Source: Flavobacteriaceae bacterium (GTDB lineage: Bacteria > Bacteroidota > Bacteroidia > Flavobacteriales > Flavobacteriaceae). From it: a DNA stretch of 64,000 nucleotides. Every line of letters starts with the position of its first letter. Positions within the stretch are counted from its first letter, which is position 1. Below the pieces are notes generated by a model, which was given only the letters and a program-made list of their open reading frames with translations, was not told the DNA's origin and made no database searches. Shown piece after piece: positions 25,680 to 34,852 of this stretch. The position numbers and the translations under genes are program-made. Location: assembly GCA_013373105.1 (NCBI GenBank), contig JABXIJ010000014.1:1-64000 (forward strand), given 5' to 3'.

Positions 25680-26660
25680 TTATTTAATTTTTAACGATTT
25701 GGCTATTGCTTCTAACTCAAACAAGAATGCTCTTTTATTAACTGATGGAGCATAGGTAAAACCTTCAACTACAATTAGTCTATTATTATTTTTATCAAAA
25801 ACAGTATAGTTTAAAAATGGTCCAGCCATAAAATCGCCTTTAACTTCCCATTTACCACGAGTTTCATAGGCTTTTTTACCATCTACTACTGCGTCAAAAG
25901 TAAAGGGTGTGTAAGCTTTTTCGGTAATCATGTACATACCTTCTTTATAACCTGGTATGTATTTTTTTCCAATTTTATTTCTATTGGCAACAATACTATC
26001 TAAAACTTGATTTTCTTCTGCCATTGGCAAAGAATAAACTAAAATATTATTGCTTCCAGATTTAGCTATTCCACTGGTTAGATGGTTTCTAAGCCACAAA
26101 AAATCACCAGTATCTTCTACTGTTCTAAATTTTTTGGGAATAATTAAAGACATCCCAAGGTTTTGTAATGTTTTAAATTTGGAATCATCTAATCTTTCTT
26201 TTACAAATAAATTTTGTGTGAATTCTATATCAGAATCTAAAAAGGTTCTTTTAATTTTTTCTTTGTTTTTATTGAATAGTGAAATTAAATTCTCATCATT
26301 CTTTGCTTGTAAATAGACTACTGTTTGAGGTTGAGCAAAAACATTTTTCTGTACAGTTATTCCTTCTTCTTCGCCTTCAACTATCATTAAAATATTTCTA
26401 CTAGCTTTCATCATAGAGCTAAAACCACCTGGCGCCACTTGTGATACTGATAAAATTGGTTCTGGCTGTGGCAAACCAACTTGTAATTGACCAAAAGCAT
26501 TTCTTATTTCTTTCCCTACATCTCCTGTCCAATCACTTATTTTGGCAACAACCATTACTTTATTGATTTTACCAATAGATTCTCTTAAAATCATTTTATC
26601 ATTTCCAACACATGAAATTAAAAGAGAAACTGTTAAGGATGCTAGAATAATTTTCTTCAT
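25680..26660 (-). CDS. DUF4837 family lipoprotein
   Basis: 326 aa from the ATG at 26660 (MKKIILASLTVSLLISC); the open frame upstream runs into the transglycosylase gene and is not used. Lipobox LLISC gives Cys17. The mature part follows the Bacteroidota DUF4837 pattern: GKINKVMVVAKISDWTGDVG, KNVFAQPQTVVYLQAKN, a FLWLRNHLTSG stretch and a C-terminal GDFMAGPFLNYTVFDKNNN. Probably an envelope lipoprotein of unknown role. Last gene of the operon, 4 nt after the transglycosylase, followed by a strong terminator. Confidence 0.8.
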   Translation of the reverse strand: MKKIILASLTVSLLISCVGNDKMILRESIGKINKVMVVAKISDWTGDVGKEIRNAFGQLQVGLPQPEPILSVSQVAPGGFSSMMKASRNILMIVEGEEEGITVQKNVFAQPQTVVYLQAKNDENLISLFNKNKEKIKRTFLDSDIEFTQNLFVKERLDDSKFKTLQNLGMSLIIPKKFRTVEDTGDFLWLRNHLTSGIAKSGSNNILVYSLPMAEENQVLDSIVANRNKIGKKYIPGYKEGMYMITEKAYTPFTFDAVVDGKKAYETRGKWEVKGDFMAGPFLNYTVFDKNNNRLIVVEGFTYAPSVNKRAFLFELEAIAKSLKIK

Positions 26661-26664
26661 AAGA

Positions 26665-28194
26665 TTAACTTTTATAAATTTTGAGTTTAGTTCCTGGTTT
26701 AAGACTTTTAGCACTCCAAATATTGTTCCATTTTTTAATGTCATCTACAGAAACTCCATTAAATTTTTTTGCGATAGTCCAAAGTGAATCACCTTGTTTA
26801 ACTATGTAAATATCAAACTTAGCAGATTTTTGGGTAGAATTATATTTTTGAACTGTTTTTTTTGGCTTTGTAACTAATTGATCTTTAGGAATTCTCTTTG
26901 GATAAATATACAAACGTTGGCCAATTCTTAATCGACTACTTTTTAAACGATTCCAACTTTTTATCTGACTTACTCTAACTCCAAATTTATTTGCAATTTT
27001 ACCCAAATAATCGCCATTTCGTACTCGATATCTAATACGTTTATCCATTTCAAAATACCTTGGTAAAGGTTTTTCCCTCTTTGCATCATCTGCGTCAGCT
27101 AAGGCATACAAGTCTTTTTCTTTATCTAAAAATTCTATAATTTTCTCTGATGGTAAACGTAAACTATACCTTCTATCTTTTAAATAAGGTATAATATCGA
27201 GCTTATAAGATGGGTTTAAAAAGGTTAATACTTCTTCATCTACATTAATAGTTTCTGTTATTTGATCGAAAGAAATAGTTCTTTTTACTTGAATTGTGTC
27301 TGTTTCAAAATCGAAAAACTTAGGTAAATCTGAATAAATTTTATGCTCATCTGCATATTCAAAAATATACATGGTCGCATAAAATGCTGGAACATACCCT
27401 GCTGTTTCTCTAGGTAAGAAAGGTCTAATATTCCAATAATTCTTATAACCTCCAGAACGCTTTATAGCTTTTGTTACATTACCTGGACCAGAATTATAAG
27501 CAGCTAAAGCTAAATCCCAATCACCAAAAATTTTATATAACTGACTTAAATATTTACAAGCTGCTATAGTAGATTTTACTGGGTCATATCTTTCATCTAC
27601 ATAAGAACTAACTTTTAAATCAAATTGTTTTCCAGTACCATACATAAATTGCCAAATTCCTGAAGCACCAACTCTTGAGCGAGCTCTTGGTTTTAAAGCA
27701 GATTCTACAATAGCTAAATACTTCATCTCTAATGGAATATCGTACATATCTAAATACTGCTCAAAAATTGGAAAGTAATATTTTGCTTTAGCCATTAAAG
27801 CTGGGTAATACTTTTTTCTATATTTTAAATAGCTATTGATTACTTTTTCTAAAGCTGGATTAAATGCTAGGTTAAATGGTGTATTTTGATTTAACTTTTC
27901 TAAACGCTGCTTTAATAAATCTGTTGTTAATACTAGGTTTGTATTACCAATAATGTCTTTATCATCTAGTACATATTCTAGAGTATCTATTAACGGAGAG
28001 TTAAATTTATCATCAACTAAAAGACTATCAATAAATTTAAGATCTTTATCTGTAAATAATTCTTTTAGGTCAGGTATTTTTATTGAGTCTTTAGCAATAG
28101 TTAAACTATCTATTTTAGGTGATATTATGGTATCTTTTTTTTCTTGTGAAAACACAGTGAGTGATAGGATAAAAAATAGATAAAATTGCTTCAT
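26665..28194 (-). CDS. Membrane/periplasmic lytic transglycosylase with two LysM domains (MltD-like)
   Basis: 509 aa from the ATG at 28194 (MKQFYLFFILSLTVFSQE, a signal peptide); the 41 extra in-frame codons upstream lie in xth. The SLT domain (about 150-300) carries the catalytic Glu in AIVESALKPRARS, then VGASGIWQFMYGTGKQF and LALAAYNSGPGNVTKAI. Two LysM repeats at the C-terminus (IRYRVRNGDYLGKIANKFGV; IVKQGDSLWTIAKKF) bind peptidoglycan. Cleaves the MurNAc-GlcNAc bond. Starts 2 nt after xth. Confidence 0.93.
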   Translation of the reverse strand: MKQFYLFFILSLTVFSQEKKDTIISPKIDSLTIAKDSIKIPDLKELFTDKDLKFIDSLLVDDKFNSPLIDTLEYVLDDKDIIGNTNLVLTTDLLKQRLEKLNQNTPFNLAFNPALEKVINSYLKYRKKYYPALMAKAKYYFPIFEQYLDMYDIPLEMKYLAIVESALKPRARSRVGASGIWQFMYGTGKQFDLKVSSYVDERYDPVKSTIAACKYLSQLYKIFGDWDLALAAYNSGPGNVTKAIKRSGGYKNYWNIRPFLPRETAGYVPAFYATMYIFEYADEHKIYSDLPKFFDFETDTIQVKRTISFDQITETINVDEEVLTFLNPSYKLDIIPYLKDRRYSLRLPSEKIIEFLDKEKDLYALADADDAKREKPLPRYFEMDKRIRYRVRNGDYLGKIANKFGVRVSQIKSWNRLKSSRLRIGQRLYIYPKRIPKDQLVTKPKKTVQKYNSTQKSAKFDIYIVKQGDSLWTIAKKFNGVSVDDIKKWNNIWSAKSLKPGTKLKIYKS

Positions 28195-28196
28195 TA

Positions 28197-28958
28197 TTAA
28201 AATTCTAGTTCTAGTGCTATTGGGCAATGGTCTGAATGTTTGGCTTCTGTTAATATATAGGCTCTTGTAATTTTTTCTTTTAATGGCTTTGTTACCATTG
28301 CATAATCTAATCGCCATCCTTTATTGTTAGCTCTTGCATTAGCTCTATAGCTCCACCATGAAAACTCTTGTTTGTCTGGATGTAAAAAACGATAACTATC
28401 TATAAATCCTGAATTAATAAATTTACTCATCCATTCTCGTTCTTCTGGTAAAAACCCAGAAACTCCTTTCATTTTTGGATTGTGAATATCAATAGGTTCA
28501 TGACATATGTTGTAATCTCCACAAACTACAAGATTTGGTAACTTTTTACGTAAAATTGTTAAATACTCAAGTATTTCATCCATATAAGTGAATTTAAAAT
28601 CTAAACGAGCATCATTGGTTCCAGAAGGTAAATACATACTCATTATAGAAACGTCATCAAAATCGACTCGAAGATTTCTACCTTCTAAATCCATAGATTC
28701 TATTCCTGTACCATAAGCAACATTATTAGGTTTTTCTTTACAAAAAATAGCTACAGATGAATAGCCTTTTTTTTCTGCAGAAAACCAATAGTGATATGGA
28801 TAACCTGCTTTTTCAAATTCAGCAACTTTTAGTTGATCTTTATGTGCTTTTGTTTCTTGTATACAAATTACATCTGGATTTGCTGCTTGCAACCATTCTA
28901 AAAAGCCTTTTTTTAAAGCAGCTCTAATTCCATTTACATTATAGGATACTATTTTCAT
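28197..28958 (-). CDS. xth: Exodeoxyribonuclease III
   Basis: 253 aa. AP endonuclease/3'-5' exonuclease of base-excision repair. Motifs of the EEP fold: KIVSYNVNGIRAALKKG, DVICIQETKA (metal-binding Glu), MYLPSG, VVCGDYNICHEPIDI, RLDYAMVT and the C-terminal HSDHCPI with the catalytic His. Lies between the 74-aa membrane protein and the transglycosylase with gaps of 0 and 2 nt. Confidence 0.95.
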   Translation of the reverse strand: MKIVSYNVNGIRAALKKGFLEWLQAANPDVICIQETKAHKDQLKVAEFEKAGYPYHYWFSAEKKGYSSVAIFCKEKPNNVAYGTGIESMDLEGRNLRVDFDDVSIMSMYLPSGTNDARLDFKFTYMDEILEYLTILRKKLPNLVVCGDYNICHEPIDIHNPKMKGVSGFLPEEREWMSKFINSGFIDSYRFLHPDKQEFSWWSYRANARANNKGWRLDYAMVTKPLKEKITRAYILTEAKHSDHCPIALELEF

Positions 28959-29183
28959 TTATTCTAAAATAATAGGTTCTTTTAACAAAAACCAAGTTAC
29001 TTGAGTCTTAGTTCCTGTTTGAGTTTTAAATTCTTTTCTTTTAGAAGCTAAAATAAATGCAAGTGTTGCTGAAGAAGCTGCTCTAATAACGGCATTTTCT
29101 AATCCACAGAAGTAAGTAGCAAAATAAATAATTAGAAATAATGCCAGAAACACAATTCTTGGATATTTGGCAATTTTAATCAT
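28959..29183 (-). CDS. Small membrane protein (74 aa), unknown
   Basis: 74 aa with two hydrophobic segments (about 9-26 VFLALFLIIYFATYFCG and 32-45 VIRAASSATLAFIL), then a basic, Thr-rich stretch KRKEFKTQTGTKTQ and a hydrophobic tail. Not a family I recognise. It is not an accidental frame: the start overlaps the scoB stop by 1 nt and the stop abuts the xth ATG, so it fills the space exactly in a gapless operon. Confidence 0.72.
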   Translation of the reverse strand: MIKIAKYPRIVFLALFLIIYFATYFCGLENAVIRAASSATLAFILASKRKEFKTQTGTKTQVTWFLLKEPIILE

Positions 29184-29836
29184 TACAATATCATTTCTGG
29201 AATATCACCATTTACTATTAGTTCTCCTTCTGTAGCATTTTTAATTTCTTCTACAGTTACTCCTGGAGCTCTTTCTATTAAATGAAAAGCATTGTCTTTA
29301 ATTTCTAATACTGCTAAATTTGTTACAATCTTAGTTACACAACCAACACCTGTTAAAGGTAAAGAGCATTCTTTTAAAAGTTTTGATTCTCCTTTTTTGT
29401 TAGTATGCATCATTGCAACTATTATATTATCTGCAGAAGCAACTAAATCCATTGCACCTCCCATACCTTTTACCATTTTTCCTGGAATTTTCCAGTTAGC
29501 TATATCACCATTTTGTGCAACTTCCATTGCGCCAAGAATTGTAAGGTGTACGTGTTTCCCACGAATCATAGCAAAGCTGGTTGCTGAATCAAAAAAACTA
29601 GCCCCAGGTAAAGTTGTTATGGTTTGTTTACCAGCATTAATAACATCAGCATCTTCTTCTCCTTCAAAAGGAAAAGGTCCCATTCCTAAAACTCCATTTT
29701 CAGATTGAAACTCAACTTCTATATCATCGCGTACAAAGTTTGCTACTAAAGTTGGAATTCCTATACCTAGGTTAACATAATACCCATCTTTTACTTCTTT
29801 AGCAATGCGTTTTGCAATTCCGTTTTTATCTAACAT
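29183..29836 (-). CDS. scoB: 3-oxoacid CoA-transferase subunit B
   Basis: 217 aa. Beta subunit of succinyl-CoA:3-oxoacid (or acetoacetate) CoA-transferase. The active-site Glu lies in FQSENGVLGMGP; other family wording is YVNLGIGIPTLVANF and GGAMDLVASADNIIVAM. It forms the enzyme with ScoA encoded 2 nt upstream. Moves CoA onto acetoacetate in ketone-body or branched-chain amino acid breakdown; exact acyl donor not readable. Confidence 0.93.
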   Translation of the reverse strand: MLDKNGIAKRIAKEVKDGYYVNLGIGIPTLVANFVRDDIEVEFQSENGVLGMGPFPFEGEEDADVINAGKQTITTLPGASFFDSATSFAMIRGKHVHLTILGAMEVAQNGDIANWKIPGKMVKGMGGAMDLVASADNIIVAMMHTNKKGESKLLKECSLPLTGVGCVTKIVTNLAVLEIKDNAFHLIERAPGVTVEEIKNATEGELIVNGDIPEMIL

Positions 29837-29838
29837 AA

Positions 29839-30540
29839 TTAGTTTCTTTGTCTAACAGTTCTTTGTTCAATTCTTTTTTCGTAGTTATTTCCTTGGAAGA
29901 TACGTTGTATGAATATTCCAGGAATATGAATTTGATTTGGATCTAACTCACCTGCAGGTACTAATTCTTCTACCTCTGCTACAGTAATTTTTGCAGCACC
30001 ACACATATTTGCATTGAAGTTTCTAGCTGTTCCTTTAAAAATTAAATTTCCTGCTTCATCTCCTTTCCAAGCTTTAACAAAAGCAAAATCTGCTTTAAAA
30101 GCTGGTTCTAATACATACATTTTTCCATCAAATTCTCTTGTTTCTTTACCTTCTGCTACTTCTGTTCCAAAACCAGCTGGTGTATAAAATGCAGGAAAAC
30201 CTGCTTGAGCAGCTCTACATTTTTCAGCTAAAGTTCCTTGTGGGGTTAACTCAACTTCTAATTCTCCTGAAAGCATTTGACGCTCAAATTCATCATTTTC
30301 ACCTACGTAAGACGAAATCATTTTTTTAATTTGCTTATTTTGTAGAAGTAATCCTAGTCCAAAATCATCTACTCCTGCATTATTAGAAATACAAGTAACA
30401 TTTCTAACGTTTAATTTTACCAATTCTGCAATAGCATTTTCTGGAATACCACTTAATCCAAAGCCACCAAGCATAAAAGTCATATTACTTTTTACTCCTT
30501 TTAATGCCTCTGTTACATTATTAACTTTCTTATTAATCAT
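29839..30540 (-). CDS. scoA: 3-oxoacid CoA-transferase subunit A
   Basis: 233 aa. Alpha subunit: [20 protein letters not shown] (CoA-binding GGFGxxGxP), [40 protein letters not shown]. The order scoA-scoB within 2 nt is standard. It sits 3 nt after the PBP1A gene in an operon otherwise concerned with the envelope, so co-transcription may be historical rather than functional. Confidence 0.93.
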   Translation of the reverse strand: MINKKVNNVTEALKGVKSNMTFMLGGFGLSGIPENAIAELVKLNVRNVTCISNNAGVDDFGLGLLLQNKQIKKMISSYVGENDEFERQMLSGELEVELTPQGTLAEKCRAAQAGFPAFYTPAGFGTEVAEGKETREFDGKMYVLEPAFKADFAFVKAWKGDEAGNLIFKGTARNFNANMCGAAKITVAEVEELVPAGELDPNQIHIPGIFIQRIFQGNNYEKRIEQRTVRQRN

Positions 30541-30543
30541 ATC

Positions 30544-32823
30544 TTAAAAATCTGTATCTGACTTTTTTATTATTGTTTTGTCTTCATCTACCTTTTCATT
30601 ACAATCTACAGTAATTGTTACGTTTTCTGGCTTTTCAAACTCTTTTTTACTTATTTTTAAATTCTTGTCTGCATAACATTTTTTCATGTATAGCGCCCAA
30701 GTTGGTAAAGACATTGTTGCTCCTTGCCCATAAGTAATTCCAGCAAAGTGTGTTGCTCTATCTTCTCCACCAGTCCAAACACCAGTCACTAAATTTGGAA
30801 CAATGCCCATAAACCATCCATCAGATTGATTTTGAGTTGTACCTGTTTTACCTCCAATTGGATTTGTGAATTTATAAGGAAAGCCTGTTGCTGCTTTGCC
30901 TGCAGATGTGTATTCAGAGCGTAATCGAATTCCTGAGCCAGATTCTGTAACACCTTCTAGTAATTTTAGGATTACATAAGCTGATTCTTCACTAAGAACC
31001 TCTTGAGTTTGTGGTACAAAGTTCTTTAAAATTGTTCCATTTTTATCTTCAATTCTTGTAATAATCATTGGATTTACACGTAACCCTTTATTAGCAAAAG
31101 TGCTGTAAGCACTAGTCATTTCTAATAAAGATAAGTCTACAGCACCTAGTGCAATTGATGGGTTAGCTTGTATTTCTGTTTCTATACCTGCTGCTTTAGC
31201 TAAACGTACAACATTTTCTGGCGCAACTTGATCTATTAAATTAGCAGTTACTACGTTTGTTGAAGTTGCTAATGCATCTTTTAGAGTCATCATTCCACCA
31301 TACTTTTCTTGAGAGTTTCTAGGTGTCCATTCTTCTGGAATTCCATATTTACCTTTTGGAATGGTGTAAGGCGTATTTGGTAACTTATCACATGGTGATT
31401 TGCGTAATTGGTCTATAGCTGTTGCATAAACAAATGGTTTAAATGTAGAACCAACTTGTCTTTTTTGTTGAGCTACTGCATCGTATTTAAAGTGCTTATT
31501 ATCTATACCACCAACCCAAGCTTTTATATGTCCTGTTTTAGGTTCAATAGAAACTAAACCAGATCTTAAAAAATGTTTGTAATACTTTATAGAATCCATT
31601 GGCGTCATTACAGTATCTCTTAAACCTTTCCAAGAAAAGACTTTCATTTCTGTTTTTGTATTAAAGATTTCGTTAATTTCTTTGGTAGATTTTCCTACTG
31701 CTTTTAACCTTTTATACCTTTCTGAATTCTTTTTAGCTCTTTCATAACTTTCTCTAATTTGATCTTTTTCTAAATCGTAAAAAGGCGCTGTTCTATTTCG
31801 TTTTTGTTCTCTAAAGAAATACGATTGTAAATTAGCCATATGTTCTTTAACAGCTTCTTCTGCATATTGCTGCATTCTAGAATCTATGGTTACATAAATT
31901 TTTAAACCTTCTCTAAAAATATCGTATTCTTCACCATTTGGTTTTGGGTTATTTTTAACCCAATCTCGCATTAATTTTTGCAAGTGTGTTCTAAAATAAG
32001 TTGCATAACCATCACTATGGCTTTCTGGAGTATAATTTATTTTTAAAGGCAGCAATTGCAACGAATCTTTTTCTCTTTTAGATAGGTATCCGTTTTTTGT
32101 CATTTGTGAAAAAACAACATTTCGTCTACTTAAGGAATTCTTTTTAAATTTTTCTATATTAGGATTGTACAAAACAGGGTTTTTTAACATAGCTACTAAA
32201 ATTGCTGCTTCTTGTACATCTAATTCTTTTGCTTCTTTACCAAAATAAATTCGAGCAGCTGATCGAATACCTACAGCATTAAAAATAAAATCTTGGGTGT
32301 TAAAATACATTGCAATGATTTCTTGCTTTGTATACTGCCTTTCTAGTTTTACTGCAACCACCCATTCTTTCATTTTTTGGGCAATTCTTTTAAAAATATT
32401 TCTTGATGCTCTTTTTGTAAATAAGTTTTTCGCTAACTGTTGAGTAATGGTACTTGCTCCACCATCGCTACCCATTTTTATTACAGCTCTAGCTGTACCT
32501 CTAAAATCGATTCCAGAATGATCATAATAACGTTCATCTTCAGTAGCAATTAATGCATTAACTAAATTATCTGGTAATTCTTTAAATTTAATAGGTGTTC
32601 TATTTTCAACGGCATATTTACCAATAGTAACACCATCTGATGAAATAACCTCAGTCGCTAAATTTGTTTGAGGGTTTTCTAATTCTTCAAAAGTTGGTAA
32701 AGCACCAAAACCACCAATAGAGGCTGTAAAAAACAATAATACAACAAGTAAAAATCCGCCTAAAACAATAGACCAAAACCAAATTATATATTTTTTAAAG
32801 CTATTCTCTTTTTTTGTTGTCAT
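30544..32823 (-). CDS. mrcA: Class A penicillin-binding protein (PBP1A)
   Basis: 759 aa, bifunctional peptidoglycan synthase. Membrane anchor at about 12-34. Glycosyltransferase domain: IATEDERYYDHSGIDFRGTA (catalytic Glu about 96), then GGASTITQQLAKNLF. Transpeptidase domain: QVGSTFKPFVYATAI (Ser of SxxK), STN in LATSTNVVTANLI, and GGKTGTTQNQSDGWFMG (KTG). Ends with a charged tail. Lies 1 nt after gldH and 3 nt before scoA. Confidence 0.95.
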   Translation of the reverse strand: MTTKKENSFKKYIIWFWSIVLGGFLLVVLLFFTASIGGFGALPTFEELENPQTNLATEVISSDGVTIGKYAVENRTPIKFKELPDNLVNALIATEDERYYDHSGIDFRGTARAVIKMGSDGGASTITQQLAKNLFTKRASRNIFKRIAQKMKEWVVAVKLERQYTKQEIIAMYFNTQDFIFNAVGIRSAARIYFGKEAKELDVQEAAILVAMLKNPVLYNPNIEKFKKNSLSRRNVVFSQMTKNGYLSKREKDSLQLLPLKINYTPESHSDGYATYFRTHLQKLMRDWVKNNPKPNGEEYDIFREGLKIYVTIDSRMQQYAEEAVKEHMANLQSYFFREQKRNRTAPFYDLEKDQIRESYERAKKNSERYKRLKAVGKSTKEINEIFNTKTEMKVFSWKGLRDTVMTPMDSIKYYKHFLRSGLVSIEPKTGHIKAWVGGIDNKHFKYDAVAQQKRQVGSTFKPFVYATAIDQLRKSPCDKLPNTPYTIPKGKYGIPEEWTPRNSQEKYGGMMTLKDALATSTNVVTANLIDQVAPENVVRLAKAAGIETEIQANPSIALGAVDLSLLEMTSAYSTFANKGLRVNPMIITRIEDKNGTILKNFVPQTQEVLSEESAYVILKLLEGVTESGSGIRLRSEYTSAGKAATGFPYKFTNPIGGKTGTTQNQSDGWFMGIVPNLVTGVWTGGEDRATHFAGITYGQGATMSLPTWALYMKKCYADKNLKISKKEFEKPENVTITVDCNEKVDEDKTIIKKSDTDF

Positions 32824-32824
32824 T

Positions 32825-33328
32825 CTAATTCACTATTTTTTCTATAGAAAAGCCAACATCTTGAATTCCTTTTAAAGTTTGTAAGGGTTGTACTTCTCCT
32901 TGTTTTCTCATTGCTTGATTAATTGTAAACTCGTATTTTCCTTTTGAAGGAAAGACTTTAGACTCTTTATAAAATAATTTACTTTCTTTTATATTCGATA
33001 ATCCAGTACCTAAATATTCACCTTTTTCATTAGCCATTTCGTATTGTAATGTGTCTACAATTTTCGTTCCATTTGGAAAATTAAGGCTTGTAATTACAAA
33101 CAAATTACTAAAGTTATATTCTTGATTATTCCTAATATTGATAAACAAGTTTTTTGGTGATATAGTATCTGTTATTTCAAAACTAAATGTTAATACTTCT
33201 CCAGAGTCCCATTCAGAATTTGCTAAACTTTTATATTCAGTAAATTCTATTGCATCTGAACAAGAAAAAACCATAAAAACAAATAACAGAAAAGTAAAAA
33301 TGTTAGTCTTTTTGTGAACCGTTTTCAT
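32825..33328 (-). CDS. gldH: Gliding motility lipoprotein GldH
   Basis: 167 aa. Lipoprotein signal with Cys23 (FVFMVFSC), then SDAIEFTEYKSLANSEWDSG, the GldH pattern, and C-terminal LKGIQDVGFSIEK. In Flavobacterium johnsoniae GldH is needed for gliding and the type IX secretion system; its exact task is not settled. Its start overlaps the ricT end by 26 nt, so the two are translationally coupled. Confidence 0.9.
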   Translation of the reverse strand: MKTVHKKTNIFTFLLFVFMVFSCSDAIEFTEYKSLANSEWDSGEVLTFSFEITDTISPKNLFINIRNNQEYNFSNLFVITSLNFPNGTKIVDTLQYEMANEKGEYLGTGLSNIKESKLFYKESKVFPSKGKYEFTINQAMRKQGEVQPLQTLKGIQDVGFSIEKIVN

Positions 33329-34619
33329 TTCTAGATGATTTGTTTTTATTACCTCTAAAGTTCCTTCTTTTTCTTTTAGATTGTTGTTCTTTAGATTTCG
33401 GTTGATTTTTTGATTTATTCTTTTGTTTGCTCTTTGTTTGTTTCGCTGTTTGAGTCTCTACAGAAACAACCGCTTTTTTATTTTTATTATTATTTCGTCT
33501 ACGTTTTTTTCTTTTTGGCGTATCAAAACGTGTTAAACTATCTTGACCAACAGCATCTTCAAAGTTTACCTTAACATCTACTTCAATTTCAGATTCATAT
33601 TCTTCTAAAGCAACTGAAGAATTTCCTTTTTTATTTAAGGCAATAATTTCTAAAACTTGATCTAAAGTTAATTTATACCATTTAAATGATTCATCTTTAT
33701 AAGTATACCAAAGATGTTTTTTAAAGATATCCATCTTTACAAAAACTGCATCTCCTTTTTCAGTTTTTAAAACAACATCTTGTTTTGGAAATGGTTTTAA
33801 GGCATCTAAATAAACGTCTAACTCAAAGTTTAAACAACACTTTAACTTTCCACATTGCCCTGCTAACTTTAAAGGGTTTAAAGACAATTGTTGATAACGA
33901 GCTGCAGCTGTAGTAACTTTTCTAAAATCTGTTAACCAAGTTGAACAACACAACTCTCTACCACAAGAACCAACACCTCCTAAACGAGCAGCTTCTTGCC
34001 TTGCCCCTACTTGACGCATTTCTACTCTAATAGAAAATGCACTAGCTAAGTCTCTAATTAGTTGTCTAAAATCTACTCTTGAATCTGCTGTGTAATAAAA
34101 GGTTGCTTTGTTACCATCACCTTGAAATTCTACATCAGATAATTTCATTTGCAGCCCTAAACGCCCTAAAATTTCTCTACCTCTTCTTTGTGTTTCTTCT
34201 TCTCTAGCTCTGGCTTGTTGCCAAACATCTATATCTTTTTGAGTAGCTTTTCTGTAGATTTTTTTAACTTCTTCACTATCGAAACCAATTTTTCTTTTCT
34301 TCATTTGAACTTTTACAAGTTCACCTGCTAGTGAAACAGTTCCTATATCATGTCCTGGATTACCTTCTACAGCAACAACATCTCCCATAGAAATGGATAA
34401 ATTGTCTACATTTTTATAAAAATGTTTTCTTCCGTTTTTAAAACGAACTTCATAAATATTAAATCGTTCTTGACCACTAGGTAAGGTCATATTCGATAGC
34501 CAATCAAAAACAGCAAGTTTTTCACTACCACTACCACAGGTTCCTGTACCACAGTTACCATTACTATTACATCCTCTTGGTACCCCATTTTCTGTTGTAC
34601 CACAACTTCCACATGCCAT
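33303..34619 (-). CDS. ricT: RicT/YaaT-type PSP1 domain protein
   Basis: 438 aa. The PSP1 C-terminal domain lies at about 70-300. Cys clusters that can hold Fe-S: N-terminal ACGSCGTTENGVPRGC and CGTGTC, then GSCGRELCCSTWLTD and AGQCGKLKCCLNFELDV, typical of RicT. The last 80 residues are an extremely basic, Lys/Asn/Arg-rich tail (KRKKRRRNNNKNKK...), probably RNA-binding. In Bacillus RicT works with RicA and RicF in RNase Y-linked RNA processing; partners are not in this window. First gene of the nine-gene operon. Confidence 0.88.
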   Translation of the reverse strand: MACGSCGTTENGVPRGCNSNGNCGTGTCGSGSEKLAVFDWLSNMTLPSGQERFNIYEVRFKNGRKHFYKNVDNLSISMGDVVAVEGNPGHDIGTVSLAGELVKVQMKKRKIGFDSEEVKKIYRKATQKDIDVWQQARAREEETQRRGREILGRLGLQMKLSDVEFQGDGNKATFYYTADSRVDFRQLIRDLASAFSIRVEMRQVGARQEAARLGGVGSCGRELCCSTWLTDFRKVTTAAARYQQLSLNPLKLAGQCGKLKCCLNFELDVYLDALKPFPKQDVVLKTEKGDAVFVKMDIFKKHLWYTYKDESFKWYKLTLDQVLEIIALNKKGNSSVALEEYESEIEVDVKVNFEDAVGQDSLTRFDTPKRKKRRRNNNKNKKAVVSVETQTAKQTKSKQKNKSKNQPKSKEQQSKRKRRNFRGNKNKSSRNENGSQKD

Positions 34620-34828
34620 ATATCTAAGTCTTTAGCTTATTGCCTTTAGTTACTTTAAAAGTATTCTAAAGCGTTTGACCAAAGTTTTACTTTAATCTGA
34701 TTATCAATTCATTAAAAAAGCAATTAAATAAATTGCTTAATCAGTAAATATAATAAATTGATTTGAGAAGTAAAAAGTATACTTATAGTAAGAATTTATA
34801 GATTTTATTATTTAGAAAATAAAAAAGA

Positions 34829-34849
34829 AAAGCTCTGAATTAGGGCTTT
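34829..34849 (-). terminator. Weak terminator after trhO
   Basis: Minus-strand hairpin AAAGCCC/GAGCTTT (one mismatch) followed by a T-rich run, just beyond the trhO stop at 34853. Confidence 0.4.
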
Positions 34850-34852
34850 GTT

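Noticed and set aside
28195-28317. 41-codon extension of the lytic transglycosylase
   Set aside because: It overlaps xth and would bury the signal peptide MKQFYLFFILSLTVFSQE.
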